From the NCBI RefSeq assembly GCF_001949145.1, contig NW_019091627.1:137139-188978 (forward strand): a stretch of DNA of 51,840 nt, in the 5' to 3' direction. Every line of letters starts with the position of its first letter. Position 1 is the stretch's first letter. The notes below the pieces were generated by a model. The model was not told the origin of the DNA, did no database searches, and saw only the letters and a program-made list of their open reading frames with translations. The stretch is from Acanthaster planci. Lineage: Eukaryota > Echinodermata > Asteroidea > Valvatida > Acanthasteridae. The position numbers and the translations under genes are program-made. Shown piece by piece: positions 23,616-36,600 of the stretch.

Positions 23616-26600
23616 CTAAAAAAAGAGGACGTGGGCTTTTCTCTTTAAATTTTGGGTTTGTTTTTTTAATTTTCAACAGGCCGTTTGCTGTGTTTCCACA
23701 TTTCGAAGACTCTAAAGTGCAAGCGACATTTGCTATGGTTTTTTACGTCTGATTAGCAAGTCTTGCAAGCAAGGTTCCACATAAAAAGTCCCACCATGGG
23801 CACTTGAAATTTGTGTAGCTGCCTTTTTTCACCAATTTGCTGTTGTCAGATTAAAAGCGCCTCCTCCGAAAAGAATCAGGTGGAAACTCTTAACATAATT
23901 TGAATTATGTATTTATAATTATATACATTTCCCATTATGTCCGTGGGAAATCGCAAGCCTAGGAGTTTAGATATTGAGTAAAAAAGAAAAAAAATATATA
24001 TATATTATTTGTCCCAAGCTATTCTAGCCCGGGTGATATTGCTGGACCGCTTACTGCCCTGTGATTGTACGTGAACGTATACAAAGACTGCAACTCCCAA
24101 TGAAACAAAAACCACTGACAATATAACTACGAAAAAACGTACTCTTTTAAACAATGGTAAGAAAGGGTTTCCATCCCTTTGTCCGTTTGATAAACTCTTC
24201 CGTTTTTCTTTTCCAACTCAAATTTGGAAAATGGTATCAAAAATTAATCTTTTTTTTCAACGATGCTCAAATGCTTATGTTATCTTGTTTGCTTTGAATG
24301 CAAGCCTAATTAAATTTAGAGAAAAAACGAAAATAACTTACCTTCCTCGGTTACCGTCCAGCGGTTCGTTCGAACTCTCCTGGCGTTTTCAACTGCAGTC
24401 TTTCTTTGTCGGTGGGAAGTGCCTTGAAAACTATGTTTCACATTAATTCAACTGACAGTGTAGAGTTAAAATCTTCGTATCTGTCACACACCGTGGAAGC
24501 GAGAACCTCCTTTATTTTGTTGTGAACGAGTCACCGAAGAAAAGTACAATGGAAAAGAGCGTGCGTAAGCCTTGCATGCAGCAGTGAACTAGATTCGACG
24601 TGGAGCATGCGCAAGAGATGCAAAATTCAGGTGTAATCGGCTAGCTGGGAGCTGGTTTGTGATGCGATACTAAACGAAAGCTACAGCGACCAGGGCCCAC
24701 CTTGTAAGCCCCAAGAGACGAGCAATAAAAAGTAGGTGACGGAGATGTCACGTGGATCTTGCGAGAACTGATCCATTGGTTTATAGAGTGAATGTACGGG
24801 ACGCAGTTGGACTGGTAATGACATCATGAGACACGTCGGCGTGTTGAAGAGACGTATCCCACCTTTTATTACCCGTGAATTCGGCGTAGATACTCGCACC
24901 TAACCACCAAATGGCCAACTGAAGCAGGTTCACTTGGATAATGAATCAATATTTGGTTACAGTGCCATAAAAACGATACCATTTTTCATCCCACTATAAA
25001 ACATAAACTTCGCAGGCTTACAAGTGGGCCTGGGTTTGTAGTAAGCGATATCTACCTGGGCGAAGGGCACAAAAAACATTGTCAGGCCCCGCTGCAGTGC
25101 GAGGGTTATATTTCATACATAAAAGAACCAAATGCGGCGCAGAGCGTAACTCATTATTGAATTTCATGAGCGCAGGGAGTGATTGTGTTGGCGATAAAAA
25201 ACAACCGGTTAGCCATAAATACTCTGACACAACATTTCCTCCCTGCGTGGCCAACTTTAAGAGGTTGTCGGAAAGTTGTTTTTATGGATCTATATTGACG
25301 TTTAAATGCCAAAATGAGCATTCATTATTTGAACTTGTAGTTGCTTTATAGTCGGATTTGTTGTGACAGACCTGCACAAAGCAACGGAAAAGGCGACCTT
25401 CTACAATTTAAGAGCATTGCTGCTGCGACATTTCACTGAGGCAAAGTCAACCATCCAAATAATAATAAACATTATTTGGACAGGAAAAAAGTAAACAACA
25501 CAGGGTCAAAATCTCCGTAAAGTTTTGGTGACTGAAAATAAGACATGCACCGCTTCACACATGGTGCATCTCCGTTAACGCTGGAAATTGTATTAAAGCA
25601 GAAATGCACCACAGAGAGAGGTTTTACTTCAAACAGTTCTGGCTATCAAGTGGAGAGTATGATCAAAATGAAAGACACCATGTCATATATAAATCAAATA
25701 GAAAATGGTGGAACGACCGAACCAACAGAAAAGTAAGAGTGTGTGTGTATAACCAATGGCCTATGATGTACTGCGAAGTTTACTTAACAGGTCTTATCCT
25801 GAAGAGGAAAACCCACAGTGTATCTCCAAGAAAAGCCATTAAAAACCATTATCTTTAGCAATCACTGCACAGATTATTCGTGCAAACGTCTTAAGTCAAA
25901 ACAATATGAGCCCCGACTAAACTTGTTATTGGCAAACAAATCTAAGGAAGTTCACCTTAAATTGTCAATATCATCCACTCTAGAGAAACGACACTCGGAG
26001 CAATTTTGCCACTGTCAATAAAAAACATCATGCGCTATACACTGTGTCTTGCAACGAACAAATCACGTGCTGTTGCTAAATAAAAAAATAATATAAATTC
26101 AAACACACAATAAACAATTCTTCAGGAAAGCACGAGGACCATGTCGCTGTCCAATTTTGAGGACAATGAAAGATCTGTATGAAACAGAGTCAAACTCTTT
26201 GCCTGATTATATCGAAATTTCCGAGCTTGCAAGAGGTAGGCAATTTTATATAGTAATGCAATAAATAAATGTAATACATTTCGTTAACATTTGTGCTTTG
26301 CAAAGGAGTATGGGTAAAGCTCATAAAGTGATAAAGCTACCGCAAAGCGTTCGGTTGAATTTACAGGACATGTTGTAAATAACTTCATAATTTAGAAAGT
26401 GGGGGACTTGAAAAGAGACATTCATCCAGTACGCATATCCGTGCATGAATCAAAAAAGTAACAGGAAATCCAGCTGTACAGACATTGCATAAAAGTGGTC
26501 AACCTTAAAAGGGCCAAAGATGTATTGCTCTTTCGTATTCGAAGTCAACTTTTTGGATGACTGTCGTATAGTTCAATAACAAACATTCAGTGAGATTAAA

Positions 26601-29600
26601 ACGGCTGTAAAGGGAGTAAGAAGCAAATTGTAGCATAAAAAACACGTCTTCAAATACGCAAATGTATACGGGGTTGGGACAGGCCTCCACTGCAACTTAC
26701 TTAATAGATATTTCCCAATTAAGGACGGGATACGCTCCGACACGCAAAATGTAGTCCTTTGTTGAGAGGCATTTTGAAACGGTGTGGAAAGTTGGGCCTA
26801 ACTCGAAATCAGTTTTATTCTGAGTTGCGTCTTCAATTTGTTCACACATTTTACATGCAATCTTGTATGAATCACGTTTCGCAATCCTTTTCCGATCACA
26901 TAGCTGACAGCATCCAAAATGTCAGTTATTCTACGGAAAATTCTACAATTTCACAGTTTGAGCTGAACAACCTTTCGTTATGATTAAAAAATATAGCAAG
27001 GCAATTCACGTCTGAAGCGAGGGAAAAGTCAATGCAAAATCAATGTTGACATTAAGTTAAAAAATTTTGCATGAACACCCGCCGAACAAAATGCAACTCT
27101 TGTAGATAATGTGCAACGGAAGCTCTCGTCTAATGGTATTTTCACCTCTTAAGCACTTCATCAACTGCCAAAAGTTCCTGTGTTTTTGGTGAGAGCCTTT
27201 CAAAGAGCAGAATTTATGTAGGGATCAAATATTCATCAGGCTTTGGAGTCAGCTAGTTGCACTGGGTTGGTTCCTTGGTATCTTGAACAAAATTGGAAAC
27301 TATTTGAATAACTATCAACCAATTTATGTACAATAAAGCATGTACAAGAATGTAAAGCGTACTAAAGACAACTTTAAGAAAATATTTCTTTACGTTTAAA
27401 CGCTGCAAGTTTTAAGAGCATTTGAATGCCCACAAAATACAAAATACATTTGACCAAAGAAAATTTTTGAATCCAGCTACGTCAAAACAGCAGATCAATA
27501 TTTTGTAGACATAGGTTGCTTACAGGTTTTAATCAAACATAATTGTTGTAAAATTAGAAATACCCATCTCAAACTCCCCAGCCAAAGGTGGAGAAATTCA
27601 GAAACATTTGAAGGTGGGTAATACAGTAACGACTTTCCTTATAAATAGCATTTTGTTAGTGCATGGCTTCTGCCTTTTTTTCAAGCACACTCTTTTTTAA
27701 CGTACTGGCTTAATATTTTTTTTACATGGAATAAGTCCATTGGCAGAAGCATGTTCAACTTTTGACTGCAATTTCAAAATGACTCGATGGTATTTTGAGT
27801 TCTAACTATTACCTGGAGTCTGAATTATACAGACGTAATATATGCTGTCTCCCCGTTCATTCATTGCACTTTCCAAATGTACTTCATGAAAATTCAATTC
27901 TACTTTTTTTCAGAAGATATCTAATGTATAACAAATGCCGTGGGGAAAGACGGAAGAAAAATAATTAGGTGTAAGTTTAAAGTTTCTACGGTTTAGGCAT
28001 AACAAACAAGATGGGCATGCCCCGATCGCCGTCTGATATTCAGTAGTATCCCCTTCATTACTGTTTCGTACCAGTGCTACTAAGAACTAAAAGGGTGAGA
28101 TATTTCTATGTGTTTTCGCCAAAAGTCAAGTTACTGACTTAATCTTGCCTCGATGCCTTTACATAATGCGCCAAGGTAACTCCAGATTGTAATCTTGCAA
28201 GTATACACGCTACCTTTCGAAAATATACAACTGCAGAGCCGTCCCCTTGGATTGATAAGGATAGCAAGGCTTTGCAATGTTACGGTTGGGTTTTCCCCAT
28301 GACAGTACAAACTCAGCTATTGTCGGCCAGGAAATCTGGTTTGACCAGCCTTTCGCAGCAGCTAATTCAATTTGAGTGCTTCTACGGGGCATCATCGCAA
28401 ATGCATGCTTGTTTTGGAACAGCAAAGTTTGATGAATTATGCACTGACCTGAGGAAAGCAGTTTTGCCAAAAGCAAAAATTCAATTGACCATTTTTCCTT
28501 TTCCACTAACCTATGTTGTGGAGACTGGTTAAATTTGTTAAATTTACCAATGATAAGTCCATAAGCCATGTCCCATTTTGCCTACTTATAGAAGGTGGAA
28601 AATTTATCTTGAGTTTCTGTATATCAAAAACAATACGGTTTAAAACCTACTCTGAACCCTTCGAAACTTTAAACAAACTACTTTTTAAAACCTCTGAAAA
28701 GAACAGAGTACAGATTACAAACATCCTGCACTAATGACGAGTCGAAGCTCACACCTACGCAAATCTAACAATTGTGCGATAAAAATGCAACCATTGTGAC
28801 CCGTTTTTAATAATGAACACTAACTTGTTACTACACGTTTCTCCTGGTTTTGAGGATCTATATGGCTCGAAACTTGACTGACTTCACGACAGCTCACATT
28901 TACTCGCGTTTGATATTTAAAGGGCAATTTTTAAAAAGGGCTTGTTAAAATTGCATTATTCTAGTATAATATTTGAATTACATATTGCGCCGCTGAAGTT
29001 CCTTTCATAATTTCTTTAATAAATATTCCTGTCACAGTCTTGTGCTCTCAAATTGATAAGTTTGCAGGAACACGTCGAGATAAGATTAAAATCAGTTTCC
29101 TTTCTTTTTACCAAAGGGCGATTAATCTTAAAGCTTTGTCCTGCATGCAAAACACTGTGAATATGCACTGCAACGGATGACTGCTATGACAACTATACAC
29201 ACATTTTATGCTAATTAATATGTACGAGTAACTTTGTTTTGTCGTTTTGTTTATGTAAGAGATGTAAGCCATAAGGCATTTCAGACAACACTCAAAAGTA
29301 AACACTTCATTGTTATGTTTAAGTTCCTAAGCGTAACGATATACATAAACATGCATTGTTGGCGCAAACACGAGAAACATCTACCTCACATTGGTTGTTA
29401 CTGATGCTAAGCTTACGTTTCTGTTGGATTTGTTTAAATTTGAGTAAAAAGCATAATTTTAAATAAATATTTCAACTTAAACAATAAACTGTTGTTTATA
29501 TATTTTGGGGAAGTTACATAACGAGCGTTTTAACAGAGCATGTAAACAAAAACTACATAGATCAGCACTCATCTTAAAGCAGCTAATCACTGCAGATTAT

Positions 29601-29718
29601 TATACAGCCAAATACCTACATGGGCCTATTGTACATTTAATTTGCATTCATAAATGTCTAAGACAGTTTGTGTGGTCTTAAATGTATTGTTAATCATTTG
29701 AAGTTGTCCAAAAAGTAA
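23616..29718. other. Long stretch without a confirmed gene
   Basis: A consensus minus-strand donor GAGGAAG|GTAAGT ends at 24342 but its exon frame is unclear. At 25545-25858 two plus frames overlap and both look protein-like. At 26759-26983 and 28272-28532 (plus) there are further open frames without firm splice sites. A TA microsatellite lies at about 23995-24007. Confidence 0.4.
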
Positions 29719-29854
29719 CTAAATTACTGTTTGCAAGGTTTCATTTTGAGAAAATAATGAAAAGGCCATTTCCAGCCATGCGTCGAAAGACATAGGAACG
29801 TGACCCAGACGCTGAATTAGGGCGCAATCCAAAATATTACAAGCAGCTTTTGAT
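29719..29854 (-). CDS. Possible terminal exon of an unidentified gene
   Basis: The minus strand has GGATTTTCATTTCAG as a good acceptor (AG at 29855-29856), then one base and 44 codons open to a TAG at 29719-29721. The product begins SKAACNILDCALIQRLGHVP and continues MSFDAWLEMAFSLFSQNE. It has a mixed, globular-looking composition. No family is recognised, no upstream exon was fixed, and no clear AATAAA follows within the next 100 bases. The other two frames contain stops, which favours this one modestly. Confidence 0.27.
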
Positions 29855-30144
29855 CTGAAATGAAAATCCTGGGATATTGTTTTTCTTATATACATTATTC
29901 ATTGAGCTTCTTCAGGTTCATTCTTGGGCACCCATCTTTAGATTTTAAGCTATTTAATTGCCTCAAAGGAACGCAATGAATAAATGGCAAATGATGAAGT
30001 GTACCTTTAAAAGGTCGACAAAGCACTGGCTGGCTGTGCGCCACCACCTCACGCAGTATGTGCCGCGTGTGCGCCGATCTCCATTTACGGAAATTGTTTA
30101 CGACTACTCGCGAGAGGAGCGTATCATAACATGATCAGAGGGTG

Positions 30145-30153
30145 TATAAAAAA
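30145..30153 (+). promoter_or_regulatory. TATA-like site after a GC-rich stretch
   Basis: TATAAAAAA follows a locally CpG-rich stretch (30030-30120, with TGCGCC, CCGCGTGTGCGCCG and CTCGCGAG). The arrangement is promoter-like on the plus strand. No first coding exon could be fixed; the acceptor at 31320 is downstream on the same strand. Confidence 0.25.
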
Positions 30154-31320
30154 GGAAATGACATTGTTGAATAAAATTGCTAGAGATTGGTACTCTTTAA
30201 ACTTATTCTGACTGGGTATCTCACCGTTGAAGACCGATTTTAACGTGGAGATTGAACTAGAGACTGCTTAAGTCCTAAAGTCAATTTTAAAAATTAATTC
30301 CCTTTACAATTTATCATTGATCTTCAAAGATCAATTGAATGAGAATTTTCAAATTTTTAATAATCTTGAGTTTTACCAAATAAAACTGACTTATAAAACA
30401 ACCCTGGAGAGCTAAAATGAACACGTCCCATTTATCCTTGTCAATTTACCTGCAGCGTGAAATTACCTGTAGAATTGATCTTTCTTGTCTTGTTCTTTTT
30501 TGCTTGTCATTTCTAATGTGCATGAGTACCCAACTGATGACAAGGACAGGCCGCTGCTAGTGCCGTTAATTTTTTGCTTTCGAGCTCCCCAGCCAGTCAT
30601 TGTGCCTCGTACGTGGGCGCGTCCAGTTAATAACCTCCCAACAAATGACATTAAGATATGGACACTGACAGAAGTTAATAAGTTTATGGCCCGCATATTA
30701 TTTCTATTCTTTGTTCTGTCGTCTCTACGTTGGAAAACTCCTCTAGCAGCCACCTCCTGAAGCCAAAGGAGACACAGCGCATGAAGATCATTAGCGCGAA
30801 TTTTGATCAGGTCTCTCGAGATCAATATGGACTCCTCCATGGCTCGATGGTAAATTAACAGGAATCCATGGATGATTCTTCCGTGAAATCGCCAGTTTAT
30901 GGATGATCGACGATCCTGGCTTGGTACTAAATGGCCTTGGAGAGGTATTATTGACTGACAAAATCCAAGGAGACGCAGATCTTCCTGTCACAAGACAAGA
31001 AAGATCATATTTCCAAAGTTACAAGCATTGCAAAGAATGAGTTAAACGGATAGAAGGTTAAAGTAAGAATTATATTGCGAAAACAATTTTCGAAAATGTA
31101 AAAGTTAGACTTGTTTTAAGTGAAAAAAGAAATCGTTCCCCACCGAGTTAGGTTATATGGTTTTGATTAGTTTTCATGTACACAAAAAAAGTGGCACCCT
31201 TTTTGCTTCTCATTTTACTTTCCCGGTTCAAAATAATGTCATTTTCTTTTAAGTTGCAGTTTTGATGATGACATTGCATTACATTATTACGAGTACTTGA
31301 ATCGTTCTTTTCATTTTTAG

Positions 31321-31431
31321 CCTTGGAACTGTAATTGCGAAGAAAAGACGTTATTGCACAGGGCAGCTGAAGAAGTCGCCAATAATATGGAAAAGAAGTA
31401 TATTCAAAGAGCAGGCAACACCCAGAAATAA
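31321..31431 (+). CDS. Possible exon after a strong acceptor; two frames open
   Basis: CTTTTCATTTTTAG ending at 31320 is one of the best plus-strand acceptors in the window. In phase 0 the next 36 codons read PWNCNCEEKTLLHRAAEEVA and then NNMEKKYIQRAGNTQK before two stops, a helical, charged peptide. In the frame shifted by one base the sequence is open for about 90 codons (to 31591), starting LGTVIAKKRRYCTGQLKKSP. I cannot tell which frame, if either, is used. No upstream exon is fixed; the TATA-like site at 30145 lies on the same strand 1.2 kb upstream. Confidence 0.25.
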   Translation, partial: PWNCNCEEKTLLHRAAEEVANNMEKKYIQRAGNTQK

Positions 31432-31591
31432 TAAATTGAACTCCTTCTTTATTGCCACTTGGAAAAAATTGGGAACCTACCTGGATCGGGGGCTAAGAGG
31501 TTTGATACTAAAAATACAACCAAAGCCAAAGCTAAAGAAGACCATATTTATTCCATTGTATTTTGTATGCTTCCTGCTCCAATCGCGATGA

Positions 31592-33361
31592 AATAAAGGT
31601 CCCAATGATAAGGTCTCCTCACGAGACAAACAAACAGCATCTGACGGACGCAGGAAACGAGCTAATAAGTTTGGCGTGTGTACATATTTCCCTGCCGTCC
31701 AACCAATTTCATCCTTGTGAACATCGCTTATTATCGGAGACATTAAGTCCCTTATTTCATACCTGCTTAATTGACAAGATCCGGGGAAAGTTCTCCGAAT
31801 AAGCGGGTTATCATGGGTTCGTAGACCTGAGAGAATAGGCAAACACGGGCATATTATTATTAAGATTGACGACAGTTACGAAAAAAACGCACGGAAACTC
31901 CAGGGCGACTGAAACGGGGAATATAGAGCCAAGTGGCACGCCATTAGAAAGCTTAAAGTGACCTTCCCAGAGGAGTTTGATAGAAATTCAACCAACAAAG
32001 TTGGAGATTCATGTTCTACAACACAATTTACGAGGTAATATCATTCAATTGGTTCATTCAACTGTGACAATAATAGAGTTGTTCGAAGTTACCAGTCAAA
32101 CCACTATCACGTACAATTGTGAAGCATTACAAACGTATTTATCATGGCTTCACAACCCAGCAGTTTGAGTCTTGAATTTTTTTTATGTAAGAGGGTAGAA
32201 ATAATCTGAGTTATTGGCCTTGTAGCAAAGTATTAATTGATAGGACTCAACGGGAACATTGTTTTTGATGTTGCCTTAAAATAGAATACCCTGTAGAAAT
32301 TGAATCAAATGGTTACGTTTCATTACGTTACCGAAAAGATACTAAGTGACTTGGAACACCAGCCTATGTAAATACTGTAGCGGTGCGAAAATCAGCTGGT
32401 GGCACGTTTTATGAAAAAAAAAACACTCACAAAGCAAAAGGAAAAAGCAAACTAGAAACAAAATTCTATAATTAGATGCAGCACTATTTCAAAGACGTTA
32501 CTTTGACGGAAGTTTTTGAACGGGCAGTTGGAATGACCTGTCCTGAATTGTTGATTTAATTGGGTACAATTTCAGCAACTTTGGCTATGGGACGGTCTGT
32601 ATGGGAAGCAATGGAAACAATAAGGCCCTTAGTGAAGACGTCACTACCCCTCAAAATCTATAAACTGCATGGTTATATACTGTTATACCGAAGTGGTCTT
32701 ACTTTAATTACAAGTTGTGTCCATGAAAGTTACCTGACAAACAAATGAAACCTCATATCCAATTGGCACCTGTATGATGAAATAAGAAAAATACTTGGAA
32801 GATAACGGCTTAAATATATGAACATGTTTAGAACTAAGTTTCTAATCCTTTGCATTTCAGACATATGATAAGGTATGTATTAAAACAGACAACAAAGTGT
32901 CAGAGTTCTACAATCCTATTTACCAGTAGGTCATCTCTCGCTCGCAGCCTATCTGTCCAAAAATGCCTCTTGGGAACACAAGGTAGGGCGAAACGTTAGA
33001 ATTCCGGGCACAGACCGTCCAGTTTTATAGGCAAACTAATTTGACATCGAAAAAACATAGCAGAGAGCACGGTCAACAACAGCGCAACACAACAGACTAG
33101 AGAGAGGCGGCGTCTAGCCTCCTTTAATCATGACACCCTTTAATTATGGAAAGTACGGCTGACCTGAAAAATGGTCAGTAACAGGTCATCACCAAGGTCA
33201 TGCGGCAACCTACATACAGGTGCCGCTCGAAACTCAATAGTAAGGGCCAATTTCCGGATCCGCATCGGCTCTATACTGAATTGACATCAGACGACAATAC
33301 TCGACCTCTCTTTAAAGGCTCGCCGATGCTTGTGTGTCAGGGGGCCATTCATCTGTCCTAA
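31592..33361. other. Stretch without a recognised gene
   Basis: Overlapping frames at 31477-31842 on both strands are not recognisable. At about 32970-33050 the text GGTAGGGCGAAACGTTAGAA resembles the GAAACG part of Penelope-like termini, without arms. No gene is supported. Confidence 0.4.
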
Positions 33362-33655
33362 CACTGCAAAAACCAACGCCCATAATAAACGCGTCTTTTC
33401 GTTAATTGTAATCATGAAACAAACGTGTTTCAGTGTTCAGAAAGTGTCACCATCCGATAAACGTGTTTTAGTGTCTTGTTATGAACATCCAAACGTGTCA
33501 TTGTGTCTAAATTTATCAACACGCACGGGAAGGTGTTCAAAATATAAACAACACAACGTGTTTAGCTTAAGTGATTATTAACACTGCAAACGTTCATAAA
33601 GTGTTACCGGGAAGGCACTAAGAAGACGTTAAAACATAAACCCTTTTTTACAGTG
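33362..33655. mobile_element. 294-bp MITE with CACTGYAAAAA ends and AACGTGTT-rich interior
   Basis: The element starts CACTGCAAAAACC and ends so that its reverse complement begins CACTGTAAAAAAGGG, giving an 11-base terminal inverted repeat with one difference. Inside, short related words recur: AAACGTGTTTCAGTGTTC, AAACGTGTTTTAGTGTC, AAACGTGTCATTGTGTC and AACGTGTTTAGC, plus inverted forms such as AACACTGCAAACG. No target-site duplication is obvious. The 83-codon frame across it is a by-product of the repeats. Confidence 0.55.
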
Positions 33656-36600
33656 GAATCGATTATTCTCTACTTTCTAACTGATAAAATCAAAAACTAA
33701 TCGAACATCCAGAAAACCTGGCAACATTTAGGTGCTTTAACGGTGCTATTATGTCCTGACATTCATTACTCAATCACCTTTTTCAGACAAGTTATCCAAA
33801 TAACAGAAAACAATACCTCAAACGAGAGGCTATGTCTATTTTGACAGAGATTTCATCCCCATTTTGTGTGATATTTAACCCCAAAAGAGCCTGGGGCGAA
33901 ATTCGCCCCCTCAACATTTTCTCAAATATCTTGGCAGTGCATTGTTTTTCACACGACATGCCTCAGGGAATTTTGGTAACATCCATCAGTCATTTTGACA
34001 CAAATTTCCTGAAAATCATCAGGCATGCTGTGTTCACTCAACACGCACTGCTCAAAGACAAAACAGCAAACAGTTCACAATTTTGTTTAATGACGAACTA
34101 AATGCAACGGGCCAACGTGCGATGCCATGAAAGTTCAAATGTGCACAACAGCACCGTATGTTATTGAATTAAAACAGCCAGACTGCCTGACCACCCCAAG
34201 AAAGATAGACAGACAACCCGTCCAACAGATGGACAAGCAACCATAAAAAAGAAAATGTTACGTTTTGCTAATTTTGTGATTTTTGTATATAATCTTATTG
34301 ATTGAGGGCGGCAGTATGTGACATAAAATGTAAATGCCAAGAGTACCCTCAATGACCAAAGAACTTGATGTAACGACTGCCGTAAACCTCTACACTCTAC
34401 CGTGAAACTGCCTTCTCTCGACAGATTGAAGTGATCAAGGGGCCCAGGGCACCAAGGAAGAGGATCATAATACACGCGCTCCTTTGTGGAAAGTTCTTTG
34501 TACCAACATTCGACAACCCGAGATTAATTTCGACAATTTGAGCCCGCGTGGAACATGCTCAGGCTTCCTTACAAAAGTCGTCAAACAGCTCCATGACGTC
34601 AACTCGACGACTTATACATGTAGTTCTTAATATTCTCCAGTATTGACCTTTGTTCAAATTCCGCAGGGCTAATGCAATTTGATTTAGTTCCACTCGAGAA
34701 ATAATTTGGTTGACATTCTTATTGTAAGTATTAAGGTGAAAAGTGTGCATGATTATACTCTGTTTCTATTCAAGAGAGAAAACAGTGATCTTTTGCTGGT
34801 TCATCATGTTAATTCATGACGCAAAACTAAAAGGTCAGGATACTGTGGTTTACAGCAATTGCCAAGCTTGATTTGACGACGACAATGATGGGCACAACGA
34901 CAACATAACAAGTACATCTAAAACTACAGTTGCAACTCAACTTCATTTGAACTATGATAACTGTAATTTTAACTGTAACCATAACTAACATTAACAGTAA
35001 AATAATTAGAATCGTATCTGTAGTAATACAAGCACAACTACAACCAAGAACAATATCAAGCACAAAACAAATAAAGACCATACAAATTACGGACGCTTAT
35101 TTAATCTTCACGTGCTAGTTATTACAAAAATTAAGAGTTCAAGGATGAAGTTTTGTGGCAGATTTAATTTCACTGCATACAGTCTACTTGATTTCACGTT
35201 TGGATTTTACTTCCAGAACAATACATCAAATAATATCATTTGGATCTCATAAGTGTAACTAATACTATTTTTTAGCAGGTCGTACAAGTTGAACAGAAAG
35301 GGTGATCGGTTAATGCATTTCCCTAGAGAACAATGAAAAATGCATCTTCGTGCAGAATCTGTTCTCATTGAATCCATTTTAGCGATGCGAAAGGTTTAAC
35401 TCCACGAATACTACCAGCCCTTTGCTAGATTAAAGCATCGATTTATGATGGTTCAATGGGATTTATAAAGTTTGCATGAAATGAATCTTCTTTTTCCTCC
35501 AAAACACGGCTATGTTGCATTTGGAACTGATCTATTTCCCTCCTTTTTAGATTCAAAGTGAAACATAATATTTCGAAACATATCACAATATTATTTTGTA
35601 ACGATGTTTTCTATGGTGGTGTAACCAGGTCAAAGGGGGAGGGGAGCCCTCAAGAAGAGCATTCGGCGCTGATGGATGCAATATGATTTATCACCGGTCG
35701 CCCAACATCGTTTATATTGAAACCGAGGGGGCGGGCTCAACACCATCTTTGTTTGCCGATGCTGTTCCTATCGGACGGCATGGACGATGGTGGCGCCCGT
35801 CAAGGTACCGACAAAAAATGCACTTGTTGCAAAATATTGGGGTGAGGGGGTAAGTCTATTTCCTACCCTAAACAATGCCATTAAGGCATCAAATATGAAA
35901 ATTTGCCTTTACATTTTAAAAGTTATTTCAAGAGACAATGAAGAGCGCTACTTTTACAAGTATCAGGATATTTATTACTGAAATCTAAGTTTCTGACGTA
36001 CTTGCCCTCAACGCTCCTATTCGTAAAAAATAATTATTCATTTTAGATTGTACAGGGTAAATCAGCTCAACATAAGCTGTTTTCCGTTCATCCCAGCAGT
36101 GTACCAAAACAAATTACTATCATAAAATTTAAAATTAGAATTAGCAAACTGGGCAACAGACCACGAAAACTGTTCAAAACTCTCAACATTACCAATTTAA
36201 TAAAGTATAAATATTTCTTATTTTTCTTTAAAACTTGTCTGTTTTTCTTTTTTAAAAGTATCATCGTTACAATAATGCAAAATAGCGTACATGTCGCAAG
36301 AGGGCGCAATTGTTGTGTCACTACATTTGAAAATGAAGGGAAAGAGGACGATTTAAAAGTTGAAATCCTGAAATGTGCACCACTCTGTCCCTCTGACAGT
36401 TGATCAGTTAGGCGGTATGTCCGTCATTTTTCATAACCAACTATCTTGTCGATGTAAAATCTGTAATTTCATTGTCTGATACAGTACACTTCAGAAGTTT
36501 TCCCTTTGCTGGTGTGTGACCAAATCTTGTTGGTCCCATTGCCAGTTGGAAATAACTGATTGTGACTAAGAGTGAATACACTGGAAAATATGTACCGTAT

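Noticed and set aside
25018-25254. Minus frame containing RTAAGPDNVF, similar to the AGPDxI motif of LINE reverse transcriptases
   Set aside because: Only one short motif fits, and no neighbouring reverse-transcriptase blocks are present on either side.
28210-28569. Opposed 119- and 86-codon frames
   Set aside because: Both strands are open, neither is recognisable, and there are no convincing splice borders.
30463-30840. 125-codon ATG-started minus frame ending at CAG|GTAATT
   Set aside because: The composition is uneven and the opposite strand has an equally plausible frame after a good acceptor (CGAGCTCCCCAG). Neither shows homology, so no call was made.
35630-35810. Similarity between this GC-rich island and the reverse complement of 46500-46570 (CAATATGATT ... 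CCGGT ... CGCCC)
   Set aside because: Only a few short words match; an alignment would be needed to separate this from chance.
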